The position numbers were made by a program, and so were the translations under genes. The notes under the pieces were generated by a model. The model was not told where the DNA came from, did no database searches, and worked only from the letters and a program-made list of their open reading frames with translations. Of a stretch of DNA of 64,000 nt, positions 1-8,593 are shown in pieces. How positions within the stretch are numbered: position 1 is the stretch's first letter; every line of letters begins with the position of its first letter. Origin of the DNA: Nocardioides luteus (GTDB lineage: Bacteria > Actinomycetota > Actinomycetes > Propionibacteriales > Nocardioidaceae); contig NZ_JZDQ02000016.1 of assembly GCF_000960475.2 (NCBI RefSeq), forward strand, positions 59,112-123,111. The letters run 5' to 3'.

Positions 1-119
1 TCAGGCTCACGTCCGATCATGGTCAGACTGCCGGCGTAGCCCCGCCTACGCAGCTCCCGCGCAGCGGTCAACCCGGCGATCGACTCCCCCACGATGACGA
101 CGGCGCCGGGCCGATTCAC
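1..119 (-). CDS. FAD-dependent ferredoxin reductase, N-terminal part (cut by window edge)
   Basis: Only the first ~39 residues are in the window. They begin MNRPGAVVIVGESIAGLTAA, a Rossmann FAD/NAD-binding start (GxSxAG) typical of ferredoxin reductases that serve bacterial class I P450s. The GTG start overlaps the stop codon of the upstream ferredoxin gene by 4 bp, so the two are translationally coupled. With the P450 and ferredoxin just upstream it would complete a three-component electron chain NAD(P)H to reductase to ferredoxin to P450. The rest of the protein lies outside the window, so the assignment rests on the first motif and the context. Confidence 0.75.
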   Translation of the reverse strand, partial: MNRPGAVVIVGESIAGLTAARELRRRGYAGSLTMIGREP

Positions 120-313
120 GGGATCTCCCGCAGGGCCGCCACCGGACACGAGGCGATGGCGGCGCGGGCCCGGACCAGCTCTTCGGATCCGACCTCGGCC
201 CCTTCGGCGTGGTAGATCAGCTCGGCGTCGTCGTCGAGGGAGAAGAGGTCGGGAGCCTGTTCGGCGCAGAGACCGTGGCCCTCGCACCGGTCGTAGTGGA
301 CTTGGATCTTCAT
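116..313 (-). CDS. [3Fe-4S] ferredoxin
   Basis: Small 65-residue protein starting MKIQVHYDRC. It shows the CxxHxxC signature (C10, H13, C16) and a later CP pair (C56-P57), the arrangement of single-cluster [3Fe-4S] ferredoxins that deliver electrons to actinobacterial P450s. Length is normal for the family. It lies 5 bp downstream of the P450 gene and overlaps the reductase gene by 4 bp, so all three are one operon. The His in the second motif position, instead of the fourth Cys of 4Fe ferredoxins, supports the 3Fe assignment. Confidence 0.93.
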   Translation of the reverse strand: MKIQVHYDRCEGHGLCAEQAPDLFSLDDDAELIYHAEGAEVGSEELVRARAAIASCPVAALREIP

Positions 314-318
314 GGCGG

Positions 319-1506
319 TCACCTCGCGGGGATCAGCTCGAGCGGAAGGTGCTCGAGGCGGTGGATGATGTTGTTGACGGCCCACACCGGCTTTCCGGTG
401 AGCTCGATTCGTTCGACCCCGTCGAGCAGGTGACCGAGGATCGTCCGCGTCTCGAGCCGGGCCAGCCCCTGGCCGGCACATCCATGGGCGCCGTGACCGA
501 ACCCGAGCTGCTGCGTCGCGTCCCGGGTGATGTCGAAGGCCTCCGGCGAGTCCCACACCAGCTCGTCCCGGTTCGCGGAGGCGTACATGACCAGCACCCG
601 GCTCCCCGCGGGCAGCTCCACGTCGGCGAGGGTCGTGTCGGCGGCGACCTTCCGGCTGAACGCGCGCAGCGGTGATTCCAGGCGGACGACCTCGTTGATG
701 GCGTTCGACAGCAGGCCGCGATCTGCCCGCAGCGCCTGCCACTGGTCAGGGTGCAGGGCGAACAGGTAGAGCGCACTGGCGATGGCGCTGAGGGTCGTGT
801 CGATCGAGGGCGCCAGGTAGTCGACGAGCAGCTTCGGGCATTCCGCGGCATCCAGACGGCCCTCATCGACAGCCTGCAGCAGGTCGCCACCCAGGCTGCC
901 CTCACGCAGCCGGCGGTCCTTGGCGACACCATGGGCGTAGCGCAGCATCTGCACGCTCGGCCGGATGCTACGGACCGCCTGGCCGTTCATCGGGCCGAGT
1001 GCGTCGAACGTCGCCGCGCCCCATGCCAGCAGACGGTCCCGTCCCTCCTCGGGCCAGCCGACCAGGTCGGGGACGATGGACATCGGCAGCGCCGTCGCCA
1101 GGTCCTCGACACCGTCGATCCGGCCGCGTTCGAGGGCCGAGGCCACGACGCGTCCGGCTTGGGCGTCCACCTGGTCGTGCATCTCACGAAGCGCGCGAGG
1201 CGTGAGTCGGTGGGCAACGAGCTTGCGTCGCTCGTCGTGCTGGGCTCCGTCGCTGTTCAGCGTCGTGCCGCGAGCGAGCCGGTTGGTGACCGGGTTGAGC
1301 GCCACACCCGCGCCCGACACGAAGGTCGAGTCGTCCAGGAGCGCGGCCTTGCACTCTGCGTACCGCGGCAGGGCGAACACCTTGTGGCGCTCCAGCCAGA
1401 CCACGGGCCCCTGGGCGCGAAGCCTGGAGTAGTGGGGGTAGGGGTCCAGGATCGCCGAACGGGAGTACAGGTCCCCGGCGTCGCTGGATGCGAATCTCTG
1501 CGGCAT
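319..1506 (-). CDS. cytochrome P450
   Basis: 395-residue soluble bacterial P450, normal length. The K-helix ExxR is at 272-275 (EVVR), the heme loop FGHGAHGCAGQGLA at about 336-349 has C343 as thiolate ligand, and HDERR sits at 90-94. The I-helix reads APSIDTT near 232-238; the acid-Thr pair (D236, T237) is kept, but the usual AG before it is replaced by PS. The ATG start has GAGGAG upstream. The gene leads an operon with ferredoxin and reductase and lies divergent from the PucR gene. The substrate cannot be read from sequence; neighbouring catabolic genes suggest hydroxylation or dealkylation of an aromatic or heterocyclic compound. Confidence 0.95.
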   Translation of the reverse strand: MPQRFASSDAGDLYSRSAILDPYPHYSRLRAQGPVVWLERHKVFALPRYAECKAALLDDSTFVSGAGVALNPVTNRLARGTTLNSDGAQHDERRKLVAHRLTPRALREMHDQVDAQAGRVVASALERGRIDGVEDLATALPMSIVPDLVGWPEEGRDRLLAWGAATFDALGPMNGQAVRSIRPSVQMLRYAHGVAKDRRLREGSLGGDLLQAVDEGRLDAAECPKLLVDYLAPSIDTTLSAIASALYLFALHPDQWQALRADRGLLSNAINEVVRLESPLRAFSRKVAADTTLADVELPAGSRVLVMYASANRDELVWDSPEAFDITRDATQQLGFGHGAHGCAGQGLARLETRTILGHLLDGVERIELTGKPVWAVNNIIHRLEHLPLELIPAR

Positions 1507-1632
1507 GTTCGCTCCTCGAACTTGGTGCTGGCTCCGAATGAGTCTCAGACAACGGAGCCCGCGACCGGAAGGGCGTAATGTCGTAGAATTGGCTTACTTT
1601 TGGGCTGAATGCACATCAAGGAAGGTGGGCCG

Positions 1633-2901
1633 ATGAGCCTCGGACTGGTCAGAGCCTGGGAACCACCGTCTCCTCGGCTGGCCGGCCTTCTCCGGCAAGC
1701 CGTCCTGACGATGCTCGACCAGGTCGAGGAGCTGCTCGCGACGATCGACGCCGCAAGCTTCGAGGTGAACCGTGACCTGCTCGAGCTGGCGCCCGGACTC
1801 GCCGACCCGCTGCGGGCCGCGGGCCGCTCCAACGTGACGGTCTGGGCCACGGCGAACCTTCGTAAGCCCGGCCTTCCCGTGCCCGCCAACCTGAGCCCGG
1901 AGAACGTCGACTTCGCACGGGACGTCGTACGCCACGGGTTCGACGAGACGATCCTCAGCGGGTTCCGCGTGGGACAGAACCTGGCCGTGCAGGCCGCGAC
2001 CGATGTGGCCTTCCGGGTCACCGACGACCACGACGACCTCCGTGAGCTGCTGGCGTTGGTGTCGCGGTCGATCTTCGCCTACGTCGAGGAGACGCTCGAG
2101 GGAATCAGCACGATGATCCGCGCCGAACGGTCTCAGCTGCGCGACGCGACCACGGCCGCCAGGGCCGAAGCCGTGGCACTCATCCTCGAAGGAGGACCGA
2201 TCTCCGAGCGACGGGCCACCCAGATGCTCGGCTACGAGGTCGCTCGGTCGCACACAGCCACGATCGTCTGGTCCGACGAGACTCCGCCCGAGGGCGCGCT
2301 CGAGGCGACAGCCAGCAAGCTGGCCCGTGCGGGTGGTACGGCGCGTCCGCTCATTCTCCCGGTGGGACGGTCGACTCTGTGGGTCTGGCTCTCCGGGGGC
2401 GACACCGGTGACCTCGGCGCGCGACTGCGCCAGCATCTGCCAGGGGCCCTGACCGAGGATCTGCCCGAGGCTGCCGCGGACATCCGGGTTGCCATCGGCC
2501 GACCAGGACCAGGTCTCGCAGGCTTCCGCAGGAGTCACCAAGAGGCAGCGGCGACGCAGCGGCTGGCGCGGAGGCTTCCCCTGCAGAGCAACATCACCTC
2601 GTACGACGATGTCGAGGTCGTGGCGCTGGCCAGCAGCAACGAGGACCAGGCGCGCGAGTTCGTGGCCCGCACACTGGGCCCGCTCGTGGACGCGCCCGCA
2701 GAGATCCGCGAGACCCTACGGACCTATCTCCGGCAGGAGTGCAACCTGACCCGGACTGCTCAAGTCGAGTTCGCACATCGCAACACGGTCGCCACCCGCC
2801 TGGAGCGAGCGAGAGACCTCCTGCCCCATGGGCTCACCGACCGGACCCTTCAGGTGGGCCTGGCCCTGGAGGTGACGCGCGTCATCGGATCCGCCTCATA
2901 G
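1633..2901 (+). CDS. PucR/CdaR-family helix-turn-helix transcriptional regulator
   Basis: 422 residues from the ATG at 1633, chosen over an in-frame ATG at 1609 because AAGGAAGGTGG lies a good distance upstream of 1633. The N-terminal half is a helical sensor-type region with no recognised ligand domain. The C-terminus has the PucR-type HTH (about residues 365-405, including LRQECNLTRTAQ and HRNTVATRLERA). Members usually activate catabolic genes in response to a substrate. It is divergent from the P450 operon and convergent with the amidohydrolase gene (6 bp apart), so either operon could be its target. A plausible -10 (TAGAAT near 1590) lies in the shared upstream region. Confidence 0.88.
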   Translation: MSLGLVRAWEPPSPRLAGLLRQAVLTMLDQVEELLATIDAASFEVNRDLLELAPGLADPLRAAGRSNVTVWATANLRKPGLPVPANLSPENVDFARDVVRHGFDETILSGFRVGQNLAVQAATDVAFRVTDDHDDLRELLALVSRSIFAYVEETLEGISTMIRAERSQLRDATTAARAEAVALILEGGPISERRATQMLGYEVARSHTATIVWSDETPPEGALEATASKLARAGGTARPLILPVGRSTLWVWLSGGDTGDLGARLRQHLPGALTEDLPEAAADIRVAIGRPGPGLAGFRRSHQEAAATQRLARRLPLQSNITSYDDVEVVALASSNEDQAREFVARTLGPLVDAPAEIRETLRTYLRQECNLTRTAQVEFAHRNTVATRLERARDLLPHGLTDRTLQVGLALEVTRVIGSAS

Positions 2902-2907
2902 GCCATC

Positions 2908-4422
2908 TCAGCGCCGCTTGGCCGAGTGGGCGAGCATGGCCCTGAACACCCTGTTGTCCAGGCCGCGGACCTGCAGGGCCTTCCCAACGACCCGAGCCCC
3001 GATCGCAGAGGCTCTGTCCAGTGGAAATGCTGCCCGGACGTACGTGTATGCCTGCTCGAGGCTCTGCTGGGTCGCGGCCGTGAGGATCCGATCGGCTGCC
3101 TGCTGAAGACGTGCCTCGATCCCGTGCCAGTCGGCACCCACCAGTCTCCCGTCCCGCTTGAGGATCCGGCCGTCCACCATGACCAGCTCGACGTCGCCCG
3201 CTCCGGCCTGTACGACGACGGTCTTGACCGGGTCGAGGAGAGGCGACAGGTGGTGTTCGGCGGTCCGCACCAGGATCAGGTCGGCGCGCTTCCCGATCTC
3301 CAAGGTGCCCACCTCGCCGTCCAGCCCGGCCGCGCGGGCGCCGTCAATGGTGGCTGCTCGTAAGGCGTGCTCCGTGGTCAGCTGCAACCGCTCAGGCATC
3401 ACTCTGTGCTTGCCGAGCTTGTCATGGGCGGCCATCCGCCCGGCGGCCAGTGCCAAGCGCATCTGGGTGAACAGATCCCCCGAGCCTCCCGACACGATGT
3501 CAACCCCCAGGCCACAGGCCACTCCTGCGTTCCGTGCGCTGGCCCAGATCGGCGTCCCCATGCCCATCTGCATCTCGCTCTCCGGAGTCATCGAGATCGA
3601 CGCTCCGACGCTCGCGATTCGTGCCAGGTCGCGGTGACTGAGCACGTTGCCGTGCACGAAGAGTGTGCGGTCGTCGACCAGCCCCTTGGCCAGCAGTCGA
3701 GAGACGTAGCGGGTGCCGCGGGCGAACGGTCCGTTGGCGACGTGGACCGAGAACCGATGCGCGTCCAGTCGCCGGGCAAGCTCCACCTCCGGGACGGTGT
3801 AGTGCAGCGGGGCGAAGAGGAAGTCGCTGCCGGTGATGCCGAACCGGATCAGACCATCGTCGGCGGGCAGCCTCTCGGCGCGAAGCCTCTCCGCGTCTTG
3901 GTGGCGCCAACGGGAGCTGAAGGTTCGTTCGGTCTCGAGGGGCACGTCGGCGTCAGCCACGTCGGGCAGGCCGTAGCAGTAGACGGCCCGGATGCCGGCC
4001 TTCTCCAGACCTGTGAGCAACGCGTCGGCATGGTCCGGGGTGGCGACCAGGTGGGCATTGTCGACCACCGTTGTCACACCGGCGTTCAGCGCGTCGAGCG
4101 CACCGGCGTAGTTGCCCAGTTCCGCGTCACCGGCGGTGAAGTGCGGTGCATAGCCGTAACGCACCAGGGCCATGTAGTCGTACAGGGTCCCGTCGGCCAA
4201 GGTGGCTCGCAGGAGCGACTGCCAGGTGTGCCGGTGGGTGTCGACCATACCGGGCATGACGATGCCAGCGCGCGCGTCGATCACCTCGGCATCGGTGACG
4301 CCGAGATCCTGCCCGATCGCGGCGATCCGGCCGTCCTCGACCAACAGCTGGTTGAGTCCGGGCGGAGCCGGTTCGGCCACCGTCAGCAGGTTGGCGTTGG
4401 TGATCAGTACGCGTCGGGACAT
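2908..4422 (-). CDS. amidohydrolase (TrzN/AtzA-like, cytosine-deaminase superfamily)
   Basis: 504 residues from ATG 4422, preceded by GAGGTGGATCC. Metal-dependent TIM-barrel hydrolase: the first metal motif is H63-R-H65 (MPGMVDTHRHTW), with later metal or catalytic residues in FVHGNVLS and in GLGVDIVSGGSGD. The short beta-sandwich start (ITNANLLTV) and the C-terminal return (GTLEIGKRADLILV) are typical. The family deaminates or dechlorinates triazines, purines and pyrimidines, or cleaves related C-N bonds. It is the last gene of the operon starting at 7727 and overlaps the hydroxylase gene by 19 bp, implying that substrate and hydroxylated product are processed together. Exact substrate unknown. 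Confidence 0.88.
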   Translation of the reverse strand: MSRRVLITNANLLTVAEPAPPGLNQLLVEDGRIAAIGQDLGVTDAEVIDARAGIVMPGMVDTHRHTWQSLLRATLADGTLYDYMALVRYGYAPHFTAGDAELGNYAGALDALNAGVTTVVDNAHLVATPDHADALLTGLEKAGIRAVYCYGLPDVADADVPLETERTFSSRWRHQDAERLRAERLPADDGLIRFGITGSDFLFAPLHYTVPEVELARRLDAHRFSVHVANGPFARGTRYVSRLLAKGLVDDRTLFVHGNVLSHRDLARIASVGASISMTPESEMQMGMGTPIWASARNAGVACGLGVDIVSGGSGDLFTQMRLALAAGRMAAHDKLGKHRVMPERLQLTTEHALRAATIDGARAAGLDGEVGTLEIGKRADLILVRTAEHHLSPLLDPVKTVVVQAGAGDVELVMVDGRILKRDGRLVGADWHGIEARLQQAADRILTAATQQSLEQAYTYVRAAFPLDRASAIGARVVGKALQVRGLDNRVFRAMLAHSAKRR

Positions 4423-5990
4423 GGATCCACCTCGGACCGGGTGCGGCCCCCACGTGGCAGCGGGGTCAACAGGGAGATCGCGGCATGCGTCTTGCTGACG
4501 ATGTCTCCCGAGGCGATCGAGGCGAGGTAGCCGTCGGGGCGTACCAGGAGCAGCGTGTCCTCGTCGATCCCGTACGAGTCGCGGAAGCTTCCGTTGGCGT
4601 CGGTCAGAACGAGATCGACGGCCGAGGAGTCTGCGTCGATGGCCACCGTCCTCAGGGCCGCGCCTGCTGCTGGCCACTGGATCTCGCTCAAGGCATGAGC
4701 TGCTCCCTCGCCGTAGGCGACTGCGGTGAAGTGGGGGCCTCGGTAGACATCGAACATCGTGGTGGGCTTCCACTCGGCGTCGACCATCTCGGCGTCGGGC
4801 GCGCGGTCGCCGGCGTTGAGGCGACTGGTGGTCTGGTCGCCGGCGGCGGCCAGTGGGCCGCCTCGATAGGTGATCGCGAGCTGTTGTTCGTCCTTGCCGC
4901 GACGGATGCTGGTGGGGTCGAGCTTGCCGATGGCCTCGTACTTCTTGGTCGACAGGCCGAGGACTCCGGCTGCGATGGGCTGGCGCTCGGCCTCGTAGGA
5001 GTCAAGGAGGGCGTCGTCAGCTCCCGCGAGGACTTGGCCGAGCTTCCAGCCGAGGTTGTAGGCGTCCTGGATGCCGGTGTTGAGGCCTTGAGCACCGGCG
5101 GGGGTGTGCACGTGCGCTGCGTCCCCGGCGATGAAGACCCGGCCGTGGCGATAGGCGCTGGCGAGCCGGATGTTGGGGCGGAACACCGACCGCCAGCGGA
5201 TGTCGTGGAGCTCGACGCCCGGTGCGTGGGTGTGGGCACGGATGCGGGCGTTGATCTCGTCGAGATCGGTGGGCGGGTCCTCGTCCGGCGCGAGCCGGAC
5301 CATCCATTGGAAGAGGTCGCTGTCGGGCAGCGGGCACGCCGCGACGAAGCCTCCACGGAGGCGGGGCCACATGTGCCACCGGTTGCGTGAGAGGCCCGTG
5401 GTGGTGGCGTCGACGATGAGGATGCGGTCCTGCTCGTCGGTCGACCCGATGAAGTCGATGCCGAGTGCGGAGCGAGTCGTGCTCGCACCTCCGTCGGTGC
5501 CGACCAGGTAGCGGGCGGTGACGTGTTCCATGCCGGCGCCGGTGGCGAGGGTCGCGGTGACCGCGGTGTCGTCCTGGGTGAATCCGGTGATCGCGGTGCC
5601 GTACTCGACCTTGCCGCCCAGCTCGACGAGCCGAGCGTGCAGCGCTGCGTCGGTGGCGAACTGAGGAATGAGCCACGTGTTGGGGTAGGGAACGTCGGCG
5701 GTGGCCGCGCGGTTCTTCATCATGCTCCACGGGATCACGACGCGGCCGAGGTGGAGACCGAGCTTGGGATACAGGCTCCCGTGGTCGAGGACGGCCGAGA
5801 GGACGCCGAGATCGTCGAGGACCTCGAGTGTCCGGGGTTGGAGTCCCTTCGCGCGGGACCCTTCGAAGGAGTGCGGTGCCTTGTCGACGATCCGGACGTC
5901 GAGGCCGCGACGAACCAGGTCGATCGCCAGGGCCGAGCCGCTCGGGCCGGCACCGGCGATGAGTACGTCGATCACGGTGTCACCTGTCAT
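4404..5990 (-). CDS. FAD-dependent aromatic hydroxylase (PheA/TfdB/MhpA-like)
   Basis: 528-residue flavoprotein monooxygenase. GxGxxG is in IAGAGPSGSALA (about 11-22), the DG motif near LVGTDGGAST, and the GD motif in IAGDAAHVHTPAGAQGLNTG, which binds the FAD ribose and NADPH. The C-terminal ~130 residues fit the thioredoxin-like domain of phenol hydroxylases. These enzymes hydroxylate phenolic rings with NAD(P)H and O2. It overlaps the downstream amidohydrolase by 19 bp and the upstream alpha/beta hydrolase by 11 bp, so it is co-translated with them. An adjacent meta-cleavage-type hydrolase supports an aromatic pathway, but no ring-cleavage dioxygenase is present here. Confidence 0.9.
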   Translation of the reverse strand: MTGDTVIDVLIAGAGPSGSALAIDLVRRGLDVRIVDKAPHSFEGSRAKGLQPRTLEVLDDLGVLSAVLDHGSLYPKLGLHLGRVVIPWSMMKNRAATADVPYPNTWLIPQFATDAALHARLVELGGKVEYGTAITGFTQDDTAVTATLATGAGMEHVTARYLVGTDGGASTTRSALGIDFIGSTDEQDRILIVDATTTGLSRNRWHMWPRLRGGFVAACPLPDSDLFQWMVRLAPDEDPPTDLDEINARIRAHTHAPGVELHDIRWRSVFRPNIRLASAYRHGRVFIAGDAAHVHTPAGAQGLNTGIQDAYNLGWKLGQVLAGADDALLDSYEAERQPIAAGVLGLSTKKYEAIGKLDPTSIRRGKDEQQLAITYRGGPLAAAGDQTTSRLNAGDRAPDAEMVDAEWKPTTMFDVYRGPHFTAVAYGEGAAHALSEIQWPAAGAALRTVAIDADSSAVDLVLTDANGSFRDSYGIDEDTLLLVRPDGYLASIASGDIVSKTHAAISLLTPLPRGGRTRSEVDPCPDAY

Positions 5991-6876
5991 TGCTCGAGCC
6001 GTTCTGCTGGTGGGTGGTGAACGACGCGACCAGGTGCGCTACCTCGTCGGGCCGCTCGAGTGGCGTCATGTGCCCGCACTGCCTGATCACGTGGCACTGT
6101 CGGGGCTGCAGGAGTGTGCGAGCCTCGTCGAGGCCGGCAATCGGGGTGACGTGGTCGTCGTCGCCCCAGAGGAGCATGGTGGGAATGCCCGAGTGGCCGG
6201 TGCTTCGGAAGAGCTCGGCCCGTCCGTGGAGGGGCAGATTCTGCAGCGTGGAGAACAACGCGTACATGGAGCCTTGGTAGCGGAACGCGTCATGCACCAT
6301 GCGCGTCAAGGCCACCGCGCTCGCGTCGTCTCGCACGTTGTGGCCCAGGTGGCTGTCCAGGAGTCGCCGTCCGAGTCGTCGGCCGACGAAGACGGCAGCG
6401 TGATCGCTCTTGAAGAGCCAGCGGCTCGCCGGAGCGGCGGCCAGCCCTGCCGGCCCGGCAAGAGTCAGGCTCTTGATGTCCGAGCGCCCCGCCACGTACG
6501 CCATGGCGATGATCGCGCCCATCGAGGTCCCGACGACGTGGTGAGGCGGGAGTCGAAGAGAGTCCACGAGTTCCGCGACCTGGCCGACGAAGAGCGCCTC
6601 GTCGTAGTCGCACGTCAGTCGCTGCGAATATCCGCGTCCGTAGGCGCTGAACGCGAGCGTTCGCAGTCCCAGGCCGTGCAGATGCTCGACCAGACCGTCC
6701 CAGTAGAACAGCGGAACGGTCAATCCTCCGGTGAGGACGACGGTCTCGCCGTCCGCGGGGCCGGTCAGCTCGTAGTGGGTCACGCCGTGGGACAGCTCGA
6801 CGAAGCTTCCGCGCAGGTCATCAGTCACCTGCTCGTCGAGGACGAGGTCCTCTCCCTCACCGACGAAATATTTCAT
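5980..6876 (-). CDS. alpha/beta hydrolase
   Basis: 298 residues from ATG 6876, which overlaps the stop of the upstream hydrolase by 4 bp (ATGA). The nucleophile elbow is GTSMGA (VVGTSMGAIIAMAYVAG), the oxyanion region follows TVVLTGGLTVPLF, and the catalytic His is in CGHMTPLERPDEV. The fold matches small-ester or C-C bond hydrolases such as meta-cleavage product hydrolases. It lies between another alpha/beta hydrolase and an aromatic hydroxylase in a tightly overlapping operon. No signal peptide. The GG in place of HG at the oxyanion strand is atypical. Substrate unknown. Confidence 0.85.
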   Translation of the reverse strand: MKYFVGEGEDLVLDEQVTDDLRGSFVELSHGVTHYELTGPADGETVVLTGGLTVPLFYWDGLVEHLHGLGLRTLAFSAYGRGYSQRLTCDYDEALFVGQVAELVDSLRLPPHHVVGTSMGAIIAMAYVAGRSDIKSLTLAGPAGLAAAPASRWLFKSDHAAVFVGRRLGRRLLDSHLGHNVRDDASAVALTRMVHDAFRYQGSMYALFSTLQNLPLHGRAELFRSTGHSGIPTMLLWGDDDHVTPIAGLDEARTLLQPRQCHVIRQCGHMTPLERPDEVAHLVASFTTHQQNGSSNDR

Positions 6877-7727
6877 GGTCGTGACCCGTCCTGTCTCGTG
6901 CGATCGCTGTGGGGGTCCGGGTTGCCTCCCAGGAAGTCGCGGATCCGCGCGACGACCCACTCCGGGTCCTCTTCGGGCAGCAGGTGACCGCCCGTCGGGT
7001 GGCTCACCTCGACCGCCCCCGGGATGTCCCGGCCGAAGTGCTGACCGTCGACCGACACGCTGCGAAGCACGAGCGTCGGGACGGCGACACGAGGAATCAG
7101 GTGGCTGCGGTCCTCCTGGTCCGTGTTCGCGAAGTCGACGAAGGCGGACCGATTGCCGGGAAGGCTCATCATGGCGTGGACGCGGTCGACCATCGCCTCG
7201 TCCACCATCGACGGTCGACCGACCAGAGCGCGAAGGTTCCGCTCCGTCGCCCGCCTCGGAAGCCCGCGCCGCAGCAGTGGCCGGAGGATCGGATTACGGG
7301 CCAGCCGTATGCCCATCGGGAGCGACTTCTCGGGATAGCCCGTGGCGTTGATCAGCACCAGGCTCTCCACACGGGCGGGAACGGCCAGGGCAAGGTTCCA
7401 GCCGATGTTCCCGCCGAGCGAGTTGCCGACGACCGAGAAGCGTTCCAGGCCCAGCTCGCTCATGAACCCAGCGACCGTGTCGACATACGTCGACACCCGG
7501 TAGTCCCGGTCGGGCCGCGGCCCGGTGAACCCGAAACCAGGAAGGTCCAGGGTGATGACGTCGAACGACGTGGACAGGCGCGCCGCGACACGCTCGAACC
7601 CGTGGATCGACGACGCACTCCCGTGCAGCAGCAGAAGCGCGCGTCCGCTGCCGGAGCGCTTGAAGTGCAGTCGCAGGTCGCCGACGACGGCGAACCGAGA
7701 GTCCGGGTCAACAAGGGGAAAGTTCAT
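6873..7727 (-). CDS. alpha/beta hydrolase (meta-cleavage-product-hydrolase-like)
   Basis: 284 residues from ATG 7727. LLLLHGSASS gives the HG oxyanion motif, GNSLGG the nucleophile Ser, and GGHLLPEEDPEWV the catalytic His. It resembles 2-hydroxymuconate-semialdehyde-type hydrolases and haloperoxidase-like esterases. First gene of the operon running to 2908. No Shine-Dalgarno sequence precedes the ATG; TGTATCCGTT abuts it, and the divergent regulator start is preceded by the nearly identical TGTAACCGAT, so both transcripts are probably leaderless and repressed by an operator at the start codon. Substrate not identified. Confidence 0.87.
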   Translation of the reverse strand: MNFPLVDPDSRFAVVGDLRLHFKRSGSGRALLLLHGSASSIHGFERVAARLSTSFDVITLDLPGFGFTGPRPDRDYRVSTYVDTVAGFMSELGLERFSVVGNSLGGNIGWNLALAVPARVESLVLINATGYPEKSLPMGIRLARNPILRPLLRRGLPRRATERNLRALVGRPSMVDEAMVDRVHAMMSLPGNRSAFVDFANTDQEDRSHLIPRVAVPTLVLRSVSVDGQHFGRDIPGAVEVSHPTGGHLLPEEDPEWVVARIRDFLGGNPDPHSDRTRQDGSRP

Positions 7728-7750
7728 AACGGATACAGTGTTGTCGTTAT
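7726..7750. promoter_or_regulatory. imperfect dyad at hydrolase start, candidate TetR operator 1
   Basis: Arms ATAACG and CGTTAT enclose 13 bp. The left arm covers the start codon of the minus-strand hydrolase. The inner part (GATAC-AGT-GTTGT) resembles the stronger dyad 21 bp away. Seen in sequence; regulator binding is inference. Confidence 0.55.
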
Positions 7751-7770
7751 TACTGAACCGTGTCAACACC

Positions 7771-7793
7771 TATCGGCTACGATGTAACCGATA
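7771..7793. promoter_or_regulatory. near-perfect dyad abutting TetR start, candidate operator 2
   Basis: The 23-bp sequence reads TATCGG-C-TAC-GAT-GTA-A-CCGATA, palindromic except at one flanking pair and the centre. Its last base is the A of the regulator's ATG. This is the usual size and symmetry of a TetR operator and suggests autoregulation plus control of the divergent operon. Confidence 0.72.
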
Positions 7794-8467
7794 TGAACGC
7801 GCGCTCCGACTCCGCCAGCACCAGCCGCACGCGCGGCCGTCCTCCTGTCCCCAAGGAACGGATCGTGGCGACAGCGCTGAAGATCGTCGACGAAGACGGT
7901 GCCGACGCGCTCTCGCTCCGCGTACTGGCGCAACGGCTGGACTCCAGCACCGCGACCCTGTACCGACACTTCTCGAACCGGGCCGAGCTGATCAACCAGG
8001 TGATCGACCACACCTTCGGCAGCGTCCCCGTTCAGGCTGATGAGCTCCGAGGCCTCGGCTGGGAGGAAGCGTGCCGGGCCATGGCCACGTGGATGTTCGA
8101 GAATCTCCGGAGCCATCCGAACGTGGCGCCCCTGCTCCTCGCCCAGGTGCCCACGGGTCCGAATGCGTTGGCATTGCGGGAGGTCGCCCTCCAGGTGCTT
8201 CTGGACGCCGGCTTCTCACCATCGGTCGCAATCCGCTGCTACGCGACGCTCGCGCGATTCGTCCTCGGCTTCGCCATCCAGCTCAACGGCGAGGACCCGG
8301 AAGACGCGGCACTCGCCGAGGTCTACGGGAAGTCAGGCGAGAACAGCCTCGCAGCCACAGCCGCCGTGGCCGCGTTCGTCCCGGTCCCCCTGGATGAGGA
8401 GTTCAGATTCGGCCTCGACCTTCTGTTGACCGGACTGGCCCAGCAGCGATCACGCCACGAGCCCTGA
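7793..8467 (+). CDS. TetR/AcrR-family transcriptional regulator
   Basis: 224 residues from ATG 7793. The N-terminal HTH spans about residues 20-65 (RIVATALKIVDEDG, LSLRVLAQRLDSSTATLYRHF). The C-terminal ligand domain is long and alpha-helical, typical of TetR_C-type repressors. An upstream in-frame GTG (7760) is possible, but the dyad ending on the 7793 ATG and the matching arrangement of the divergent gene favour a leaderless start here. It most likely represses the hydrolase/hydroxylase/amidohydrolase operon and itself through the two dyads at 7726-7793. Confidence 0.9.
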   Translation: MNARSDSASTSRTRGRPPVPKERIVATALKIVDEDGADALSLRVLAQRLDSSTATLYRHFSNRAELINQVIDHTFGSVPVQADELRGLGWEEACRAMATWMFENLRSHPNVAPLLLAQVPTGPNALALREVALQVLLDAGFSPSVAIRCYATLARFVLGFAIQLNGEDPEDAALAEVYGKSGENSLAATAAVAAFVPVPLDEEFRFGLDLLLTGLAQQRSRHEP

Positions 8468-8477
8468 TCCTTTGCCA

Positions 8478-8540
8478 CTAATCGGGTCGCACCCGCCGGG
8501 TGTCGTAGGCCCACATCGCGATCTCGATGCGGTTGCGAGT
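8478..8540 (-). pseudogene. remnant of a LuxR-type response-regulator C-terminus
   Basis: The minus strand encodes NRIEIAMWAYDTRRVRPD and then a stop, almost the same as the last 18 residues (NRVEIAMWAYDTRRVRAG) of the response regulator ending at 8880. DNA similarity covers roughly the last 60 bp including the stop and then breaks off; upstream there is no HTH or receiver domain. It looks like the tail of a duplicated response-regulator gene mostly lost by deletion, with the DUF2630 gene now between the two copies. Confidence 0.75.
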
Positions 8541-8593
8541 GCAGGTGCCGACCTTTCCTCGGTCGCTGCACCACCTCGAAGCCCGTCGTGGCG

